Below, piece by piece: positions 7,620 to 11,362 of a stretch of DNA of 11,362 nucleotides. The DNA lies in assembly GCA_964017145.1 (NCBI GenBank), contig CAXHKQ010000357.1, positions 1 to 11,362 of the forward strand. Reading direction: 5' to 3'. The position numbers and the translations under genes were made by a program. The notes beneath the pieces are model-generated. The model worked only from the letters and a program-made list of their open reading frames with translations. It made no database searches and was not told the origin of the DNA. Positions within the stretch are counted from its first letter, which is position 1. Each line of letters opens with the position of its first letter. Source of the DNA: Agrocybe praecox. Its lineage: Eukaryota > Basidiomycota > Agaricomycetes > Agaricales > Agrocybaceae.

Positions 7620-8323
7620 CCCGGGAAAAGTGATAAAAACACGAACTTTTTGATGAAAACTGTTTATGTTCCTCTACATAGTCTCATTCAAGGCAGATAG
7701 CCAAAATCCAGCAATCCTAAAATATATAGATCACCTTCGAAAAGTAAAATCCAAATTTTTTGCGATTTATACAGCCTCATTCTTTCCCTGAAACCATTTT
7801 GAATTAGAAAATTGATAATAAACACTTAGGGCCGAATACGGATAAAACCGTAAATTAGACCACAATTCATAGACCGATCATTAAATTATCGACATTTTAT
7901 TGATTTTGACAATTGTCAGTTTGTGCGTTATCGCGGCACCCTCTCCGCAAAATGCTCTCGCATTCCCAAAATCGCATGCACGATATGTCTAAACATTGTT
8001 TTCAAATCTTTAGGGAATCAGGGTTCTTTAGTTGCCAAACTTTTCTGTTTCCGAAACTATTTGGTGGACTTATTAATGTTTTTGTCAGCAACCGATACAT
8101 ACAAATAGCAGGTACGGAGTTTTGGAAAACAATTGCGTTTTTTGTTTTCGGATGGGCAAGAACCTGCACCACACGTTTCTTCAGAAAACAGTGCTACATC
8201 AAGAAACAAAATTCCCTCTGCTTCATTAACCCGTATTTGATAAACCGTGTGTTACAATAAACGGCATAACTTCCAAACTACTTTATGAAATGTCATGTCA
8301 ATTTTTAATTCCATTGTTAGAAG
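7620..8323. other. AT-rich non-coding block
   Basis: No gene is called. The open frame at 7913-8260 begins at TTG and has no recognised motif. A perfect 12-bp palindrome, TGACAATTGTCA, lies at 7907-7918, and a small dyad TACGG-ATAAAA-CCGTA lies just upstream of it, at about 7837-7852. I looked for inverted repeats flanking the block, as in the element at 205-1886, and found none. Confidence 0.4.
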
Positions 8324-8617
8324 ATGACACTTCCGGAAAATGTTATCGGTTTGAGAATGGTGGCACCCGAACACAGATTTTCCTGGGACTTAGTAAACCA
8401 TGTAGTATTGTACCGTGCGTCGTACTTTGTTCTACTCCACGGATACATTGTACTAGACATTGAATATTACATTCACAATACAGCGCAGCAGACACTTTGG
8501 CTCACACTAGCAGGACGAGGCAGAATAAAGTGGCAACTGGTGTGCTCACCAGACCGACAGCAATATATTTTATATCACGACGGGTGTGTGTGTGGGTGTT
8601 TGTCAAATATACGTTGA
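8324..8617 (+). other. ATG-initiated 97-codon open frame, unidentified (weak)
   Basis: It starts at ATG and ends at TGA. The first about 85 residues have a balanced composition with several aromatic and hydrophobic stretches (for example VVLYRASYFVLLHGYIVLDI at residues 27-46). The final part runs into a GTGTGTGTGTGGGTG tract and reads as Cys/Gly. No splice context, promoter or family resemblance was found. A chance ORF remains the more likely explanation. Confidence 0.15.
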
Positions 8618-9720
8618 CATTTTGAAATGCTAACATGCGTGTCTGGGTGAATTGTAAATAATCCATACGCCGAAACGAATGTGCCCTTTGACAATTCACT
8701 CTGCTCGCGCAAAACCCCGCCAACCAGCCACCCCCTCACATCGCGGCTAACCGAACCCATTTTACTAACATCACAGCAGACGAATAAACGTTGGCACAGT
8801 TTGGGATTACATACAGCGCACAGAGTTTATATAGGGCCGATATGGATTACATGTGTTTTGAACGCGGTGACATGAATTCTGGTTAGCATAATTTGCTCAG
8901 CGAGCTTTTATGCTGATATTCACTAATTGAATTGCAAATGTATGTTCAGATTCCATATAATATTCAAATTCGATTTTGTGATGGTTTTGATTCATAGAAT
9001 TGAAATCCAACCTTTTATTAGTTATTTTGTGATGGTAGAATAGAAACGGAAGAAGGATCAATTTCATGCTAGCCGTCCACACCATTTTCTACACTGTTGG
9101 TGATGCTGTTCTCGTAAATCCCACAGTGCCATTAATAACAATAAAAGCATGGGTATGGCCTCCGGATGGTCTCCTGATTTTGCACCAGCGAGCCTTAGCG
9201 AATGTGTGTAACATTGCGTGTACCATGATTTATATGCATACGCATATTTCGCATAATTTCGCGTGTATCCGGATGTGTTGTGAATAAAACACGAACTCAT
9301 ATGCATTCCAATTAAATTGATATTAATGTCGGCCAGACCAGACTGACGGGCGATAATTACTATAGATTATGCAGTCGAATTGCGTATCCAGCCCGAGCAT
9401 ATCCCAGGTCAAACCGTTACGAAATTGCCCGGAAAATTCGCTTGGATTTTTTATTGCGATTTGATAGACGATTTTTTAGCGGTGCCCAGCAGTGGAGAAA
9501 TTACTCCGGCAAAACCCACAAACAACGGCCGTTCTCACTTACCACATGCCAACGTGTGAATAAGATTAATGGACCGAATGGGCTGTCGCCCGTTGCTGTC
9601 GGGTTTTGCTACACTGCGCGGTGTTGGCCCATCGTATGCGATGTGAGTGGGGTCCGGTGCCAAAAATCGCGTGTTTCCCGTGTGGGGTGTGCCGGCGTCC
9701 ACACGGCGTTCAACAATTAG
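8618..9720. other. Intergenic or intronic DNA
   Basis: No gene is supported. The plus-strand open frame at 9442-9720 and the minus-strand one at 9535-9747 overlap each other in a GC-rich patch and have no motif. AATAAA at 9283-9288 has no associated gene end and is not called a polyadenylation site. Confidence 0.4.
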
Positions 9721-9978
9721 GCGTGAATGTACCGGCCGTAGTGCCAAGGTCGGGCGAATAATTCACGCGATGAATTTATAATAGACGTTCGTTCTATTGG
9801 TAGCGAGACTTCCTGTCGAGCAATCAAGGTACGTCGGCAATTGAATTACGGACAACATGATTTTTAATGGCCCGTACAAAACAGGCGGTGAACACGTTCG
9901 ACTCGGGTATTTTTATTTATTCAGTTATAATTAACTTCGTTCCACGCTTCACTACCCAGAACGACTAACAAGTGGTAA

Positions 9979-9996
9979 TGCAATTTTCTAATTGCA
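9979..9996. repeat. Inverted repeat TGCAATT-TTCT-AATTGCA
   Basis: Perfect 7-bp arms around four bases. It lies in a stretch (about 9740-10,020) with several AT-rich homeodomain-like words (TTTTTAATGGCC, TTATAATTAAC, TCTAATTG) separated by GC-rich spacers. That alternation is often seen in insect regulatory DNA, but no function can be shown from sequence alone. Confidence 0.55.
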
Positions 9997-10020
9997 CTTC
10001 AACGGACGCCATCGTGCCGA

Positions 10021-10728
10021 CTATAAGTTGATATATGCTTGTGCGTGTGTACGATGATATATGTTTAATTCAATAACTCGTTCAACTCCGGGTAGCCGAC
10101 CAACATGAACATGAACACACGCCTTATCGCATGCAACGCAGAAATCAAGCTGTCTGAGCGTTGCGTACACAGCGAAGCCAGTTGACGATGGTTACTAGCA
10201 CTTGACTGCTAGAGAGTACCAGGACCAGGCGCTCTGTATACAACATGTCGCATAAATGTGCGCCAGCTCTTCTGTTGGTGTGTGTGTGTGCACAGCAACC
10301 AGCAATACAACGTAATCGAGTTACATTTGGGCCTGGCACGGCGAAGGTGTTGCAATTGTTATATATGTCACGTTCGCATGATTGTTGGCGCAGGCGGAGT
10401 CGCGCGCGTGCGTTTTGTCAAAAGATAAATAAAGAACAGGACCGCGTAGCAAGAATATACACTTACACTTACACACACCTAGTTTGCCATAACGCGTTAT
10501 GCTGCCACAGCGAACTGGAAACGACACGAACACACACACACAGCCACTGACACATTCGAGCTCACCAACATACTAAACCGTAAATAACCGACCTTCCCAG
10601 GTGTTGTGTATGAATGTGTATGTAGGTGGTGTGCAGTTTCATCCCCTGGGACGGCAGCGAGCTTCATACGTTGCTCAATGCGAAATCTGTCTCGCGGTAT
10701 CTCGGTATATCCGCGCCAAGTCCGTCAT
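10021..10728. other. Non-coding DNA with short GT/CA tracts
   Basis: No coding segment is supported. Short alternating tracts occur at about 10,278-10,292 (TG), 10,458-10,478 (CA/CT) and 10,528-10,542 (CA). They generate the repetitive Thr/His translations seen in some frames. Confidence 0.45.
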
Positions 10729-10750
10729 TGTGTGTGTCACACACACACAC
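10729..10750. repeat. Self-complementary (TG)n-(CA)n junction
   Basis: TGTGTGTGT is followed directly by CACACACACACAC, so the tract reverses strand and can fold on itself. A further CA tract follows (ATATACACAC). This differs from the simple GT runs elsewhere in the window, which keep one orientation. Confidence 0.8.
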
Positions 10751-10803
10751 ATATACACACGCGGAGACTGTAGTATGTGAGCCTGCGCCTGGTATGGGTA
10801 TAT

Positions 10804-10882
10804 ACATGTTGCGGCCCTATTTACCGTCAAACGTGACGCCAGGCACGGCACTCGGAACACTCGCCGCACGCGGCACGTGAGT
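10804..10882 (+). other. Possible short coding start joined to a GTGAGT donor (weak)
   Basis: An ATG at about 10,806 opens a frame MLRPYLPSNVTPGTALGTLA and a few more residues, running to CGGCAC|GTGAGT at 10,876/10,877. GTGAGT is a strong donor, and the TGA that would end the frame lies inside it. The GC-rich setting fits a first exon, but the coding stretch is only about 24 codons and no promoter motif was found. Confidence 0.15.
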
Positions 10883-11060
10883 GTTCGACGCAGCATCAGC
10901 ATCGGAGCGACGGCACGTCGACGGCGGCGGCGAGCTCCAACGCCAGAGGGATGTAATTCCAGCTAATGGGATACCTTACGTGCGTCTAGCAACGGCGCTC
11001 AGTCCGCTCTAGCTCGCAGACAATTTGTCTCTCCGGGCTGGGGGCTGGAGCGAGGCGGGG
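10840..11060. promoter_or_regulatory. GC/CpG-rich candidate regulatory segment
   Basis: The segment is CpG-dense, with GGCGGCGGCG at about 10,922-10,932 and the E-box CACGTG at 10,874-10,879. No TATA box, initiator or DPE could be placed with confidence, so this is a compositional call only. Confidence 0.25.
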
Positions 11061-11094
11061 ACCGATTGTGGGCGTCTGACTGATTTGCCTCAAT

Positions 11095-11303
11095 CTATTA
11101 ATGATAGCTGATTGAAATTTATTTGATTAGTCGCACAATTAGCCCAATTATTTATCGCACACACGTGCCGCCGCCTGGCTCTCGACGTTCGCTTTATGCA
11201 TTATTATACCTAATTAAACATTCCGCACTGTGAGCGTGAGCGCACACGTGGTCGAGTGCGCGTCGAGTGCGCGTCGCATGTTGGGCAGTGAATTTTTAAT
11301 TAA
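11095..11303. promoter_or_regulatory. Cluster of homeodomain-type cores and two E-boxes (candidate enhancer)
   Basis: ATTA or TAAT cores occur at 11097-11102, 11126-11129, 11138-11141, 11147-11150, 11200-11206, 11211-11216 and 11297-11303, several within 10-20 bp of each other. CACGTG occurs at 11162-11167 and 11245-11250. The AT words sit in otherwise GC-rich DNA, which makes the clustering more notable. Homeodomain proteins bind ATTA cores and bHLH or Myc-type proteins bind CACGTG, but occupancy and target gene are unknown. Confidence 0.3.
11251..11272 (+). repeat. Tandem repeat, two 11-bp units
   Basis: GTCGAGTGCGC occurs twice head to tail and is followed by a partial third unit (GTCGC). 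It lies immediately after the second CACGTG E-box. Confidence 0.8.
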
Positions 11304-11362
11304 CCCGAGCTGGACGACTGTCGTTCCTGTTGCGCGTGCCACTGTGTACATACGCGCACGCG

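Noticed and set aside
7913..8260. 115-codon plus-strand open frame
   Set aside because: It starts at TTG, its composition follows the AT-rich background (Phe/Ile/Asn/Lys), and it has no motif or splice context.
9283..9288. AATAAA as a polyadenylation signal
   Set aside because: No upstream coding end supports it, and the hexamer is expected by chance in AT-rich DNA.
9442..9747. Opposing open frames on both strands
   Set aside because: They overlap almost completely in a GC-rich patch with few stop codons, and neither shows a recognisable family.
10245..10550. 101-codon plus-strand frame and its antisense counterpart
   Set aside because: The translations are dominated by CA/TG-tract products (Thr-His and Val-Cys repeats).
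10943..10952. CGCCAGAGGG considered as a CTCF-like site
   Set aside because: It matches only part of the known consensus, which is too little to call.
1..11362. CRISPR array, tRNA, rRNA, or bacterial/phage gene cluster
   Set aside because: No regularly spaced repeats with spacers, no cloverleaf-like segment and no rRNA core were seen. The texture is eukaryotic.

Overview
The window looks like intron-rich, gene-poor nuclear DNA from an insect. It has a mixed AT/GC composition, many (GT)n/(CA)n runs, no long open reading frames, isolated short exon-like segments and a DNA-transposon-like inverted-repeat element. A mosquito or other dipteran is my best guess, from general texture only; I could not identify any gene by name. 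Nothing suggests a bacterial, plasmid or viral origin: there are no closely packed ORFs, ribosome binding sites, rRNA or tRNA.

Layout. (1) 205-1886: a roughly 1.68 kb element with 22-bp terminal inverted repeats (21/22 matching). Inverted subterminal repeats lie almost equidistant from the two ends and contain a self-complementary GACCAC-TC-GTGGTC motif. It reads as a non-autonomous class II (cut-and-paste) element or foldback element. Its centre (about 685-1080) is GC-richer and open in two forward frames. (2) 1887-3115: intron-like DNA. (3) 3116-3286: the best protein-coding segment, a 57-codon plus-strand internal exon with a pyrimidine-tract/AG acceptor and a GTATGT donor, phase 0 at both ends. 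I do not recognise the protein. (4) 3287-5502: intron-like DNA with microsatellites. (5) 5503-5772: a weak coding candidate ending in TGA. (6) 5773-6780: AT-rich DNA with several dyads, including a perfect 15-bp-arm hairpin at 6714-6747. (7) 7273-7600: a GC/CpG-rich segment with GGTGGCGAT-type triplet repeats, a strong-looking splice donor and a (GT)13 run. (8) 7620-8620: AT-rich, with one weak coding candidate at 8324-8617. (9) 8620-10,840: intergenic or intronic DNA. (10) 10,840-11,303: a GC-rich block with a GTGAGT donor-like site, followed by dense homeodomain-type TAAT/ATTA cores and two CACGTG E-boxes. This is a candidate regulatory region.

The simplest reading is that the plus-strand exon at 3116-3286 belongs to a gene whose introns fill much of the window, with one old transposon in the upstream intron. 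That the other coding candidates belong to the same gene is not supported by phase or homology. No operon-like or multi-gene system is visible. The most interesting structure is the symmetric inverted-repeat element at the left.
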